Below are positions 8,004-17,352 of a stretch of DNA of 64,000 nt, piece after piece; position 1 is the first letter of the stretch, and each line of letters starts with the position of its first letter. Both the position numbers and the translations under genes were made by a program. The stretch comes from VRUE01 sp963770315 (lineage in GTDB: Bacteria > Actinomycetota > Thermoleophilia > Solirubrobacterales > 70-9). The DNA lies in assembly GCA_963770315.1 (NCBI GenBank), contig CAVYPC010000002.1, positions 1,364,001 through 1,428,000 on the forward strand. Reading direction: 5' to 3'. The notes beneath the pieces are model-generated. The model saw only the letters and a program-made list of their open reading frames with translations. It did no database searches and was not told the origin of the DNA.

Positions 8004-8594
8004 CTAGCGTGGGACCTGCTGACGGTCGGGGGGCGGCTCTTTGGCCGGCGGCTGGTGCCCTTTCGGTTTTTTCTCCTTCGCCTTCCCCGGCTTCACCGCT
8101 TCCTTCAGCGGTTTCCCGAGCATGCCGAGGAGGAGGACGCCCGCGGCGGTGATGATCGCCGTCCATATCGTCCGGTTGTCGCTGCTCAGCTCGGCGCTCA
8201 GTGGCGATTCGGGCATCGCCAGCCCCCACGCGGCAAAGGCGATCACCGCAGAGGCGGTCTCCAGCCATGGGAAGTTTCGTTTTTTCTCTTTCGAATCTTG
8301 GTTGCGGCGATAGGAGGCACCGAGCCACATGGCGATCACGACGATCGTCGCCGCATAGATCGCCCAGCGCAAGGAAAGACGCTGGTCGTCACGCGGCCCG
8401 ATCGTGGCGACGATCGTGGCGACGAGGAACGTGTAGAGGGCGAGCGGCTCGGTCGGGATCGCGGCGACAAGCGAACTGAGATAGCCGCGCTCTTCGGTGT
8501 CCACCTCTGCCCCGGGCGTCGGCTTCTTCTTCGCGGTCCTGGGCGCACCGCTGTCGCGCTGGGTGGCGATCTTAGTCAGGGTTGACAGGCTCAT
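8004..8594 (-). CDS. Hypothetical membrane protein, about four TM segments
   Basis: 196 residues, family not recognised. A polar N-terminus (about 1-35, Lys/Arg/Thr-rich) is followed by four hydrophobic stretches: around 42-65 (SLVAAIPTEPLALYTFLVAT), 75-95, 115-130 and 145-165. A strongly basic, Pro-rich C-terminus (GKAKEKKPKGHQPPAKEPPP) probably lies in the cytoplasm. The ATG at 8592-8594 has an excellent AGGAGG Shine-Dalgarno sequence, unlike most first genes here. It is convergent with ligD and stands alone on its strand; gcvPB behind it ends about 125 bases upstream. Confidence 0.75.
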   Translation of the reverse strand: MSLSTLTKIATQRDSGAPRTAKKKPTPGAEVDTEERGYLSSLVAAIPTEPLALYTFLVATIVATIGPRDDQRLSLRWAIYAATIVVIAMWLGASYRRNQDSKEKKRNFPWLETASAVIAFAAWGLAMPESPLSAELSSDNRTIWTAIITAAGVLLLGMLGKPLKEAVKPGKAKEKKPKGHQPPAKEPPPDRQQVPR

Positions 8595-8719
8595 TCGAGA
8601 CCTCCTGAGGGGCGATTGACTGGTTCGCCGACCCTCTCATGGCGGGCCCGAAACTGCAAGGCGCGGTCTGTGTAAACGAAATGACTTGTCTATTAGCGCG
8701 CCGAACCCGGCGCCCCCGC

Positions 8720-10215
8720 TCAGTCAGCCGCTTGGCGGACAACCGGCCTGCGGGTCGCCTTGACCTCGTCGAGGCGGCGGACCGGGGTCGTGTAGGGGGC
8801 CTGCTTTGCCTCCTCGGGATCCTGCTCGGCCTCGGCGAGTATCTGCTCGATCGCCTCGGCGAAGGCGTCGAGGCTCTCCTTGGTCTCGGTCTCGGTCGGC
8901 TCGATCATCAGCGCCTCCTCGACCAGCAAGGGGAAGTAGACGGTCGGCGGGTGGAAGCCGAAATCGAGCAGGCGCTTGGCGAGGTCGAGGGTGGCGATCC
9001 CCAGCTCCCGCTTCATCGGCTTGCCGGAGAGGACGAACTCGTGCATGCAGTGGCGGTCGAAGGCAACCGGCAGGTGCTTCCCTGCGCGTCCTTCGGCGAG
9101 GCGCGCCTTCAGGTAGTTGGCGTTCAGCACCGCCGTCTCGGAGGCCTCGGCGAGGCCGTCGGCGCCGAGGCTGAGGATGTAGGCGTAAGAGCGGACGAAG
9201 ACGCCGAAGTTGCCCTGGAAGCCGCGCAGCCGGCCGATCGACCTGGGTCGGTCGTGGTCGAGGTCGTATGTGGGGCCGCCGCCGTTGCCGCTCTCGCGCC
9301 GCACCACCTGGGGCCGCGGCAGGAAGGGCTCGATCCGCTCGGAGACGGCGATCGGCCCCGCCCCGGGGCCGCCGCCCCCATGCGGCTGGCTGAAGGACTT
9401 GTGCAGGTTGACGTGGACGATGTCGAATCCCATGTCGCCAGGCCGCGACTGGCCCATCACCGCGTTCAGGTTGGCGCCGTCGTAGTAGAGCGTCCCCCCC
9501 ACCTCGTGGATCAGGGCGGCGATCTCGGCGATGTTCTCGTCGAAGAGGCCGAGCGTGTTGGGGTTGGTCAGCATCAGGCAGGCGACCTCGCCGTCGACCT
9601 TCGCCCGCAGGTCGTTCATCTCGACCCCCCCGCGCTCGTCGGTCGCCACCTTGACGATCTCATAGCCCGCCATCGTCACCGAGGCGGGGTTGGTGCCATG
9701 CGAGGTATCGGGGGCAAGGACCTTGGTCCGCGCTTCGCCGCGGTCGGCGTGGAAGGCGCGGGTGAGGAGCAGGCCGGCGAGCTCGCCGTGGGACCCGGCC
9801 GAGGGCTGCAGGCTGACGTGCGGCAGGCCGCAGATCTCGGCCAGCGACTCCTGCAGCAGCCACATCAGCTCCAGCGCCCCCTGGGCGCGCTTGGGGTCCT
9901 GCGCCGGGTGCAGGCGGGCGTGGCCGGGCAACGCCGCGACGCGCTCGTTGAGCCGTGGGTTGTGCTTCATCGTGCAGGAGCCGAGCGGGTAGAAGCCGCT
10001 GTCGAGGTCGAAGTTGCGGCGCGAGAGGCGGTTGTAGTGGCGGACGATCTCGGGCTCGGCGACCTCGGGCAGGCGCGGCGGCTCGGCGCGCAGGAGGTGC
10101 GCCGGAATCAACTCCTCCAGCGGGGCCTCGGGCACTTCGGCCGCGGGCAGGACCGCCGCGCGCCGCCCCGGCTTCGAACGCTCGAAGATCGTCACGACCG
10201 CTTCGTCCTGCTGGT

Positions 10216-10219
<4 letters not shown>
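8720..10219 (-). CDS. gcvPB: Glycine dehydrogenase (decarboxylating) subunit 2
   Basis: 499 residues. Catalytic half of the two-subunit P-protein of the glycine cleavage system; PLP-dependent decarboxylation of glycine onto lipoyl-GcvH. The PLP lysine is K274 in NLHKSFSQPHGGGGPG. DSGFYPLGSCTMKHNPR (from about residue 72) and DTSHGTNPAS are family hallmarks. The frame is open far into gcvPA, but GTG at 10217-10219 overlaps the gcvPA stop as GTGA and gives the usual N-terminus (VNQQDEAVVTIFERSKPGR). It is the last gene of gcvT-H-PA-PB. Confidence 0.94.
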
Positions 10220-11583
<1,364 letters not shown>

Positions 11584-11618
11584 CCGCTTAAGGCTACGGA
11601 AGCAAAGGGCGGGCTTCG

Positions 11619-12020
11619 CTAGCTCTTTTCCAGCAGCTTGCGGTATTCCCCGGCGTCGAGCAGGGCCTCGGCCTCCGCCGGGGCGGTCAGCTTCACCTTG
11701 ACCAGCCAACCCTCGCCGTAGGGGTCCTCGTTGATCTTCTCCGGTGCGTCCGCCAGCGAGTCGTTGACCTCGACGATCTCCCCGGAGAGGGGGGCGATCA
11801 CGTCGGATACCGCCTTCACCGACTCGACCTCCGCGTAGGAGGAGTCTTTGTCGATCGCCGCGCCGACCTCCGGCGGGTCGTAGAAGACGACCTCGCCGAG
11901 GCTGTCCTGCGCGTACCAGGTGATCCCGAGGACGGCGTGCTCGTCACCCTCCAGGCGCGCCCAGTCGTGCTGGTCGTGGTAGAGCAGGTCGTCGGGGTAG
12001 TTCGCGTCGGCGTCGGCCAC
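11619..12020 (-). CDS. gcvH: Glycine cleavage system H protein
   Basis: 133 residues, normal GcvH length. GcvH carries the lipoyl arm that shuttles aminomethyl groups among P, T and L proteins. The lipoylated residue is K69 in AEVESVKAVSDV. LGITWYAQDSLGEVVFYDPPEVG and the C-terminal DPYGEGWLVKVKL are typical. ATG at 12018-12020 lies one base after the gcvT stop, so it is co-translated with gcvT. Confidence 0.95.
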   Translation of the reverse strand: MADADANYPDDLLYHDQHDWARLEGDEHAVLGITWYAQDSLGEVVFYDPPEVGAAIDKDSSYAEVESVKAVSDVIAPLSGEIVEVNDSLADAPEKINEDPYGEGWLVKVKLTAPAEAEALLDAGEYRKLLEKS

Positions 12021-12021
12021 T

Positions 12022-13095
12022 TCACCTCTCCTTTGGGTACAGGGGCTTGGACGCTATCCGGGCGGCGCGATGCTTGCCCCGCACGTCGATCTCGACCTCG
12101 GTCCCCGGCGCGGCCAGATCGGCGCGCACGTAGGCCATCCCGATCCCGATCTCCAGCGAGGGCGAGAAGGTGCCGCTGGTGACGGTGCCGACCGGCTCTC
12201 CCCCGGCGAGGACCGGGTTGCCCTGGCGGGGGATGCCGGCGCCCTCGATCTCGAACGGCGCCAGCTTCTCCGCGGTGCCCTCCGCCCTGGCGCGAGCGAC
12301 CACCCCGGCGCCGACGAAGCCCGTTGCCTCCTTGCAGCACCAGCCGAGGCCGGCCTCGATCGGGTTGCGCTTTGGGGTGAGGTCGTTGCCGTGCAGGTGA
12401 AAGCAGGCCTCGAGCCGCAGGGTGTCGCGGGCGCCGAGCCCGCAGGGGACGACTCCGGCGTCGAGCAGCTCCGCCCAGATCGGCGGCGCGGTCTCGGGAT
12501 CGATCAGCAGCTCAACCCCGTCCTCGCCGGTGTAGCCGGTGCCGCAGGCGAGCGCCGGGCGGTTGCCGACCCGGACGGCCGCTACATGCATCCGCGGCGG
12601 CAGCTCGATGCCGAGGGTGGCGACGAGGATCGAGCGGGCGTGCGGGCCCTGGACCGCCAGCATCGCGTAACGGTCGGCGACGTCGCGGACGCTGACATCG
12701 AAGCCGCGGCCCCAGCGCCCGAGCCAGGCGAGGTCCGCCTCGTGGTTGGCCGAGTTGGTGACGAACAGGTAACGGTCGCCGCCGAGCCGGTAGGCGAAGA
12801 GGTCGTCGAGGACACCGCCGTCCTCGTTGCAGAGGCAGGAGTACTGCGCGCCACCGAGGTCGATCGCGGCGACGTCGTTGGAGAGGACGCGCTGGAGAAG
12901 GGCAAGCGCTCCCGGCCCCTCGATCTCGACCTCGCCCATGTGCGAGACGTCGAACATCCCAGCATGCGTCCGCACAGCCAAATGCTCCTCCCGCACCCCC
13001 TCATACAACACAGGCATCTCCCAGCCGGCAAAGTCGACCAGCTTGGCCCCGAGCTCAACGTGCTTTTCGTAGAGGGGCGTCCGCAGCAAGCTCAC
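12022..13095 (-). CDS. gcvT: Aminomethyltransferase, glycine cleavage T protein
   Basis: 357 residues. GcvT transfers the methylene group from aminomethyl-GcvH to tetrahydrofolate, releasing ammonia. Family motifs: VDFAGWEMPVLYEG near residue 20, FDVSHMGEVEIEGP, the folate-site region GYTGEDGVELLI, and ARDTLRLEACFHLHGNDL. GTG start at 13093-13095 with TAGCCT seven bases upstream, so a leaderless start downstream of the two palindromes at 13151-13291. No glycine riboswitch is seen in the leader. It heads gcvT-H-PA-PB. Confidence 0.95.
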   Translation of the reverse strand: MSLLRTPLYEKHVELGAKLVDFAGWEMPVLYEGVREEHLAVRTHAGMFDVSHMGEVEIEGPGALALLQRVLSNDVAAIDLGGAQYSCLCNEDGGVLDDLFAYRLGGDRYLFVTNSANHEADLAWLGRWGRGFDVSVRDVADRYAMLAVQGPHARSILVATLGIELPPRMHVAAVRVGNRPALACGTGYTGEDGVELLIDPETAPPIWAELLDAGVVPCGLGARDTLRLEACFHLHGNDLTPKRNPIEAGLGWCCKEATGFVGAGVVARARAEGTAEKLAPFEIEGAGIPRQGNPVLAGGEPVGTVTSGTFSPSLEIGIGMAYVRADLAAPGTEVEIDVRGKHRAARIASKPLYPKER

Positions 13096-13102
13096 GGCGC
13101 GC

Positions 13103-13108
13103 AGGCTA
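13103..13108 (-). promoter_or_regulatory. -10 box, leaderless promoter of the gcv operon
   Basis: TAGCCT on the minus strand, seven bases before the GTG of gcvT, and about 43 bases downstream (in transcription direction) of the 13151-13217 palindrome. Confidence 0.45.
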
Positions 13109-13150
13109 TTGCCTGGGCCAGCCCGGGAACCAGCAAAGCTCGCCGTCAGT

Positions 13151-13217
13151 GGACCGTTGGGAGTCCCTCGCCAGGCCGCGTTCGCGGGAGTTCCTGTCGA
13201 GGGACTCCCAACGGTCC
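13151..13217. repeat. Long palindromic element P1 (ftsZ-gcvT gap)
   Basis: Perfect 20-bp inverted repeat (13151-13170 with 13198-13217; arm begins GGACCGTTGGG) around a 27-nt loop. The loop contains CCGCGTTCGCGGGAG, nearly the reverse complement of the loop of the neighbouring element P2. No T run follows on either strand. Confidence 0.8.
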
Positions 13218-13225
13218 GCGCACGA

Positions 13226-13291
13226 GGAGCATCAGGAGCTTGTTCTCACGAGCTCCCGCGAAGCGGCGTGAGAACAAGCTCCTGATGCTCC
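13226..13291. repeat. Long palindromic element P2 (directly after ftsZ)
   Basis: Perfect 25-bp inverted repeat (13226-13250 with 13267-13291; arm begins GGAGCATCAGG) and a 16-nt loop containing CTCCCGCGAAGCGG. It begins 19 bases past the ftsZ stop. It may end ftsZ transcription, but it lacks a U tract and is part of a dispersed set. Confidence 0.8.
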
Positions 13292-13310
13292 CCCTCGCAG
13301 AACCTTGGAG

Positions 13311-14393
13311 CTATTCCTTGAGAAAGCCCGGGACGTCGATGTCGTCGTCGGAGACCCGAAGTTTGCGAATGTCCGTGTCCTCGGCCGAGAGCCGCGGACC
13401 GCGACTCTCGTAGCGCCGGCGGACCCGCTGCGGCGAGCGGGCCAGCAGCTCGAAGCCCTCGAAGCCGGTGGCGATCACGGTGACGCGAACCTCGTCGCGC
13501 ATCGACTGGTCGACGACCGAGCCGAAGATGATGTTGGCGTTGTCGTCCGCTTCGGCCTGGACCAGCTGCGCCGCCTCGTTGACCTCGAAGAGGCCGAGAT
13601 CCTCGGGGCCGGTGATGTTGAGCAGCATCCCGGTCGCACCCTTGATCGACTCCTCGATCAGGGGCGAGGTGACCGCCGCCTTGGCGGCATCGACCGCGCG
13701 CGACTCGCCAGAAGCGGCGCCGACGCCCATCAGGGCCGAGCCGGCGTCGCGCATGATCGTGCGCACGTCGGCGAAGTCGAGGTTGATCAGGCCGGGGATC
13801 GTGATCAGGTCGGTGATGCCCTGCACGCCCTGGCGCAGGATGTCGTCGGCCTGACGGAAGGCCTCGAGCACGCTGGTGCGGCGCTCGACCGCCTGCAGCA
13901 GCTTCTCGTTGGGGACGATGATCAGGGTGTCGACGTTGTTGCGCAGCTTCTCGATCCCCTCGAGCGCCTGCTGCATCCGCCGTTTGCCCTCGAACTCGAA
14001 CGGCTTGGTGACCGCGCCCACGGTCAGCGCGCCGATCTCTTCCTTGGCGATCTCGGCGATGACCGGCGCCGAGCCGGTGCCGGTGCCGCCGCCCTCGCCC
14101 GCGGTGACGAAGACCATGTCCGCGCCCTTCAGCGCCTCCTTGATCTCATCGCGACTCTCCGCCGCCGCGCCCGCCCCGACCTCGGGGTTGCCGCCGGCAC
14201 CGAGGCCGCGGGTCAGCTCCTGGCCGATCGAGAGCTTGATGTCTGCGTCGCATGCCTGCAGCGCCTGCGCGTCGGTATTGACCGCGACGAACTCGACACC
14301 GCGAATTCCGGCATCGACCATGCGACTGACGGCGTTGGTTCCTCCGCCGCCGGCACCGACGACCTTGATCACCGCGAGGTAAGTGGATTCCAT
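13311..14393 (-). CDS. ftsZ: Cell division protein FtsZ
   Basis: 360 residues. Tubulin-like GTPase that forms the Z ring. The G-box GGGTGTGSAP is near residue 101, with the nucleotide-binding KVVGAGGGGTNAV at the N-terminus and the T7-loop NLDFADVRTIM in the middle. The C-terminal peptide DIDVPGFLKE, which binds FtsZ partners, is intact; the linker is short. ATG at 14391-14393 follows a leader of about 120 bases from a strong promoter (14519-14547). It is separated from ftsQ, so its expression can be independent of the dcw operon. Confidence 0.97.
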   Translation of the reverse strand: MESTYLAVIKVVGAGGGGTNAVSRMVDAGIRGVEFVAVNTDAQALQACDADIKLSIGQELTRGLGAGGNPEVGAGAAAESRDEIKEALKGADMVFVTAGEGGGTGTGSAPVIAEIAKEEIGALTVGAVTKPFEFEGKRRMQQALEGIEKLRNNVDTLIIVPNEKLLQAVERRTSVLEAFRQADDILRQGVQGITDLITIPGLINLDFADVRTIMRDAGSALMGVGAASGESRAVDAAKAAVTSPLIEESIKGATGMLLNITGPEDLGLFEVNEAAQLVQAEADDNANIIFGSVVDQSMRDEVRVTVIATGFEGFELLARSPQRVRRRYESRGPRLSAEDTDIRKLRVSDDDIDVPGFLKE

Positions 14394-14518
14394 CTCCCGA
14401 TTTCTCCAGCTCGCCCGCCCACGAGGGGGCTGGCGTTTGAGTTGAGCCTTCGTTCTGTCCGACGCTTCAGTGAGGCTTAAGGGTTCAAGCTTACTCCTGA
14501 AGCACGGAAATTGCGCTC

Positions 14519-14547
14519 AACGTAGGGCATTTTCGGGGCTCTGTCAA
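14519..14547 (-). promoter_or_regulatory. Sigma-70-type promoter of ftsZ
   Basis: TTGACA (14542-14547) and TACGTT (14519-14524) on the minus strand with a 17-base spacer: the best -35/-10 pair I found in the window. It would give a leader of about 115-120 nt before ftsZ. Confidence 0.7.
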
Positions 14548-14577
14548 ACGCTCGGGAGACATCCTGCATGCCGGATA

Positions 14578-14596
14578 TCTCAAGTCTTACTTGAGA
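14578..14596. promoter_or_regulatory. Palindromic operator-like site upstream of the ftsZ promoter
   Basis: TCTCAAGT-CTT-ACTTGAGA, a perfect 8-bp inverted repeat with a 3-base centre, about 30 bases upstream of the -35 box. It is AT-richer than its surroundings. Its position suits an activator site, or a terminator stem for the upstream mur operon; no T run follows. Confidence 0.45.
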
Positions 14597-14627
14597 CTTT
14601 GCCTAGTCTAACCCTATGGTCGAGGGT

Positions 14628-15155
14628 TCATTCGACGGGCGGAAGCGTATGCCCAGAGCCACCTACCGAGGGGCGCCCGGGTGCGTGCAGGTCTACATAA
14701 TCGAGCGCGGTGATCGATGGGTCCGCCAGTACCGCGGCGGCCGCCTTCCACTTCGTCGCGGCCTGCGATGCATCGCCGAAACGCAGTTCGATCCCTGAGC
14801 GCAGCATCACATCGACCCCGCTTTCCCCGTAATAGCTGCTCTCCAGGTAGGGGCGCAGGGTCGCCGGGGCGGCGCCGAGAACCCGGGCCTGCTGCAGCAC
14901 CGGCCCGCTGAGACGGCCGTCCTTGGGTGGCGTCGAGAGGGACAGGCTGGGCAGCCGGAGCTCTTCGGACAGTGGCAGCCAGGCGATGATCTGTCCTTCC
15001 GGGCCGACGGCGATCGCATCGGCGCCGGTTCCGATCGTCGCGGTGGCGCGCGGCAGGCGCAGATCGGCTTCCACGGTCGTGTCGCGGATCAGCAGCCAGT
15101 AGGCGGCCAGTACAGCGACGACGAGCAGCGCGATCGCGAGCAGCCTGCGCCTCAC
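14628..15155 (-). CDS. ftsQ: FtsQ/DivIB-like division protein lacking a POTRA domain
   Basis: 175 residues. One N-terminal TM (about 5-24, LLAIALLVVAVLAAYWLLI) and an outside domain that matches the FtsQ beta domain: GADAIAVGPEGQIIAWLP, then GIELRFGDASQAATKWKAAAAVL, then LDYVDLHAPGRPSV near the end. The POTRA domain normally found between TM and beta domain (about 70 residues) is missing, so the protein is far shorter than usual FtsQ. Position after murB and before ftsZ supports the identification. ATG at 15153-15155 overlaps the murB stop (ATGA). Confidence 0.75.
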   Translation of the reverse strand: MRRRLLAIALLVVAVLAAYWLLIRDTTVEADLRLPRATATIGTGADAIAVGPEGQIIAWLPLSEELRLPSLSLSTPPKDGRLSGPVLQQARVLGAAPATLRPYLESSYYGESGVDVMLRSGIELRFGDASQAATKWKAAAAVLADPSITALDYVDLHAPGRPSVGGSGHTLPPVE

Positions 15156-16066
15156 AGCTGCCAGCCCTCCGGCCAGCGCACGTCGCCGAGCAGCTGCACC
15201 TCCGGCTCCAGCACCAAGCCGAAGCGCTCGTGGACCCGGCGGCGGCCGGCGGCCATCAGCTCCAGGATGTCGGCGGTGGTCGCCCCGTCGCTGTTCTCGA
15301 CGAAGTTGGCGTGCTTTGGCGAGAACCGAGCGCCGCCGACCTCCAAGCCGCCGCAGCCGGCGGCCTCCAGCAGCTGCCCCGCCGTGCGGCCTTTGGCGCG
15401 CTCGTCCGCGGGGTTCTTGAAGGTCGAGCCGAAGGTCTTGATCCCAGACGGCTGCGCCTCGTGACGCCTCTCGCGCATAGCGGACATCGTCGCCTTGATC
15501 GCCGTGGCATCGCCGGGCTCAAGCCGGAAAGAGGCGAGCGCGACGACCTCGGCGGAGCGCAGGTTGGAGCTGCGATAGGCAAAACCGAGCTGGGCGGGGA
15601 CGCGGCGCTCCCGGCCGGCCGGCGTGCAGACGTCCACCCACTCGAGCACCTCGGCGAGCTGGCCGCCGTAGGCGTTGGCGTTCATCTTCACCGCGCCACC
15701 GACGGTGCCGGGGATGTTGACGCCGAACTCGAGCCCGGACAGGCCCCATCCCGCGGCTTTCGCCGCCGCCGAGGGAAGCCGGGCACCGCCGCCACACAGC
15801 AGGCGCTCGCCGTCGTTGGCGACGGCCGCCAGCGCTCCGTCGAGCTTCAGCGCAAGGCCCTGGAAGCCGCTGTCGGCGACGAGCAGGTTCGAACCCGAGC
15901 CGATCACGCCGACCGCGAGTCCCTCCTCCCCTGCCCAGGCCAGCGATTCGCCCAGCTGCTCGGCGTCGCGGGGGCGGGCGAACCACTCGGCATCGCCGCC
16001 CGTACGCACGGTGGTCAGCCGCGCAAGCGGGAAACCCCGCTCGACCCCGGCGGGTGGCCCGCTCAC
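15152..16066 (-). CDS. murB: UDP-N-acetylenolpyruvoylglucosamine reductase
   Basis: 304 residues. FAD enzyme that reduces UDP-GlcNAc-enolpyruvate to UDP-MurNAc. FAD-binding segment GSGSNLLVADSGFQG, NIPGTVGGAVKMNANAYG, the YRSS motif, the active-site FGSTFKNP and C-terminal KHANFVEN are all present. ATG start at 16064-16066 overlaps the murC stop by four bases (ATGA). Part of murD-ftsW-murG-murC-murB-ftsQ. Confidence 0.95.
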   Translation of the reverse strand: MSGPPAGVERGFPLARLTTVRTGGDAEWFARPRDAEQLGESLAWAGEEGLAVGVIGSGSNLLVADSGFQGLALKLDGALAAVANDGERLLCGGGARLPSAAAKAAGWGLSGLEFGVNIPGTVGGAVKMNANAYGGQLAEVLEWVDVCTPAGRERRVPAQLGFAYRSSNLRSAEVVALASFRLEPGDATAIKATMSAMRERRHEAQPSGIKTFGSTFKNPADERAKGRTAGQLLEAAGCGGLEVGGARFSPKHANFVENSDGATTADILELMAAGRRRVHERFGLVLEPEVQLLGDVRWPEGWQL

Positions 16067-17352
16067 CCTCCCGCTCCCTCTCCGACCAGGGCCTCGCCGA
16101 GCCGGAAGACATCCCCGGCGCCGATCGTGACCAGGGCGGTGCCCGGCTCTAGGCGCGGCTGGAGCGCCGCCCGCGCCTGCTCGAGGGTCGGGGTCCAGAG
16201 GACGCGCCTTCCCCCCATCCGGTCAGCCGCGGCGCGGGCGACGTCGAGACCGCTGACCCCGGCCAGCTCGCCCACCGGCTCCTCGCGAGCCGGGTAGACG
16301 TCGAGGATCGCGACTTCGTCGGCCAGCGCCAGCGCGGCGCCGAACTGCTCCGCGAACACCCTGGTGCGCGAGTAGAGATGCGGCTGGAAGGCGGCGACCA
16401 GCCGCGCGGGCCCCATCCCCCGCAATGCCTCGAGCGCCGCCCGCACCTCGGTTGGGTGATGGGCGTAGTCGTCATAGACGTCAGCCCCGTCGCGGCTGCC
16501 CTTGAACTCAAGCCGGCGGTGGACGCCGGGAAATCCGCCGAGGGCGGCGGCCACGGCCTCCGGGTCGAAGCCGGCCAGCTCGGCGGCGGCGAGAGCAGCG
16601 CGGGCGTTGAGCACGTTGTGGCGGCCGGGCACGGCAAGCGAAAGCTCGTCCGGGCCCGGTGAAGAGGAGTCGAACCCGCTCGGCAGCACCGCGCTCTCGG
16701 CCCTCGCCACGAACTCGGCGAAGGCGCGGCGCAGCTCGGCCATCGACCCCCAGCGCGAGTGGTGGTCCATCTCGATGTTGGTGACGACGGCAATCTCCGG
16801 CGCCAGCTCGAGAAAGCTGGCGTCGCTCTCGTCCGCCTCGGCGACGACCCACTCTCCCCTGCCCCAACCCGCATTTGCGACAGCGCCGCCCGGCCCCAGG
16901 CCAGGGACCTCGCCGCCGACGAAGAAGGCGGGCTCGGCGCCGATCTCCCGCAGCGCCCAGGCCAGCATCGCCGCCGTCGTCGTCTTGCCGTGGGTGCCGG
17001 CGATCGCGATCAGCCGCTTCTCCGCGCAGAGCTCCGCCAGGAGCTCGCCGCGGCGGCGAACCCTGGCGCCCCTCTCGCGCGCCAGCCGCAGCTCGGGGTT
17101 GTCCTCGGCGATCGCGGTCGAGACGACCACATCGACCCGCTCCGGCAGGTTGGCCGCCTCGTGCCCGACGGTCGGCTCGAGGCCGGCGGCCCGCAGCCTC
17201 TCCATATAGGAGGAATCGGCACGATCGCTGCCGCTCACCTCCACACCGAGCTCGTGACAGACCAGCGCCAGGCCGCTCATTCCGGCACCGCCGATGCCGA
17301 TGAAGTGGAGCCTGCGGCCCGCCCACTCCCCCTTGCCGGTTCCAGACGCCAT
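16063..17352 (-). CDS. murC: UDP-N-acetylmuramate-L-alanine ligase
   Basis: 429 residues. ATP-dependent ligase adding L-Ala to UDP-MurNAc. N-terminal Rossmann HFIGIGGAGMSGLA, ATP loop GTHGKTTTAAM, DESDASFL, and the C-domain DDYAHHPTEVRAAL are diagnostic. The frame is open far into murG, but ATG at 17350-17352 (MASGTGKGEWAGRRLHFIGIGG) shares one base with the murG stop (TGATG). That is the natural coupled start. Confidence 0.96.
   Translation of the reverse strand: MASGTGKGEWAGRRLHFIGIGGAGMSGLALVCHELGVEVSGSDRADSSYMERLRAAGLEPTVGHEAANLPERVDVVVSTAIAEDNPELRLARERGARVRRRGELLAELCAEKRLIAIAGTHGKTTTAAMLAWALREIGAEPAFFVGGEVPGLGPGGAVANAGWGRGEWVVAEADESDASFLELAPEIAVVTNIEMDHHSRWGSMAELRRAFAEFVARAESAVLPSGFDSSSPGPDELSLAVPGRHNVLNARAALAAAELAGFDPEAVAAALGGFPGVHRRLEFKGSRDGADVYDDYAHHPTEVRAALEALRGMGPARLVAAFQPHLYSRTRVFAEQFGAALALADEVAILDVYPAREEPVGELAGVSGLDVARAAADRMGGRRVLWTPTLEQARAALQPRLEPGTALVTIGAGDVFRLGEALVGEGAGG

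Noticed and set aside
13096..13310. Glycine riboswitch upstream of gcvT
   Set aside because: The region is filled by two long inverted repeats; none of the conserved tandem-aptamer sequence of glycine riboswitches was recognised.
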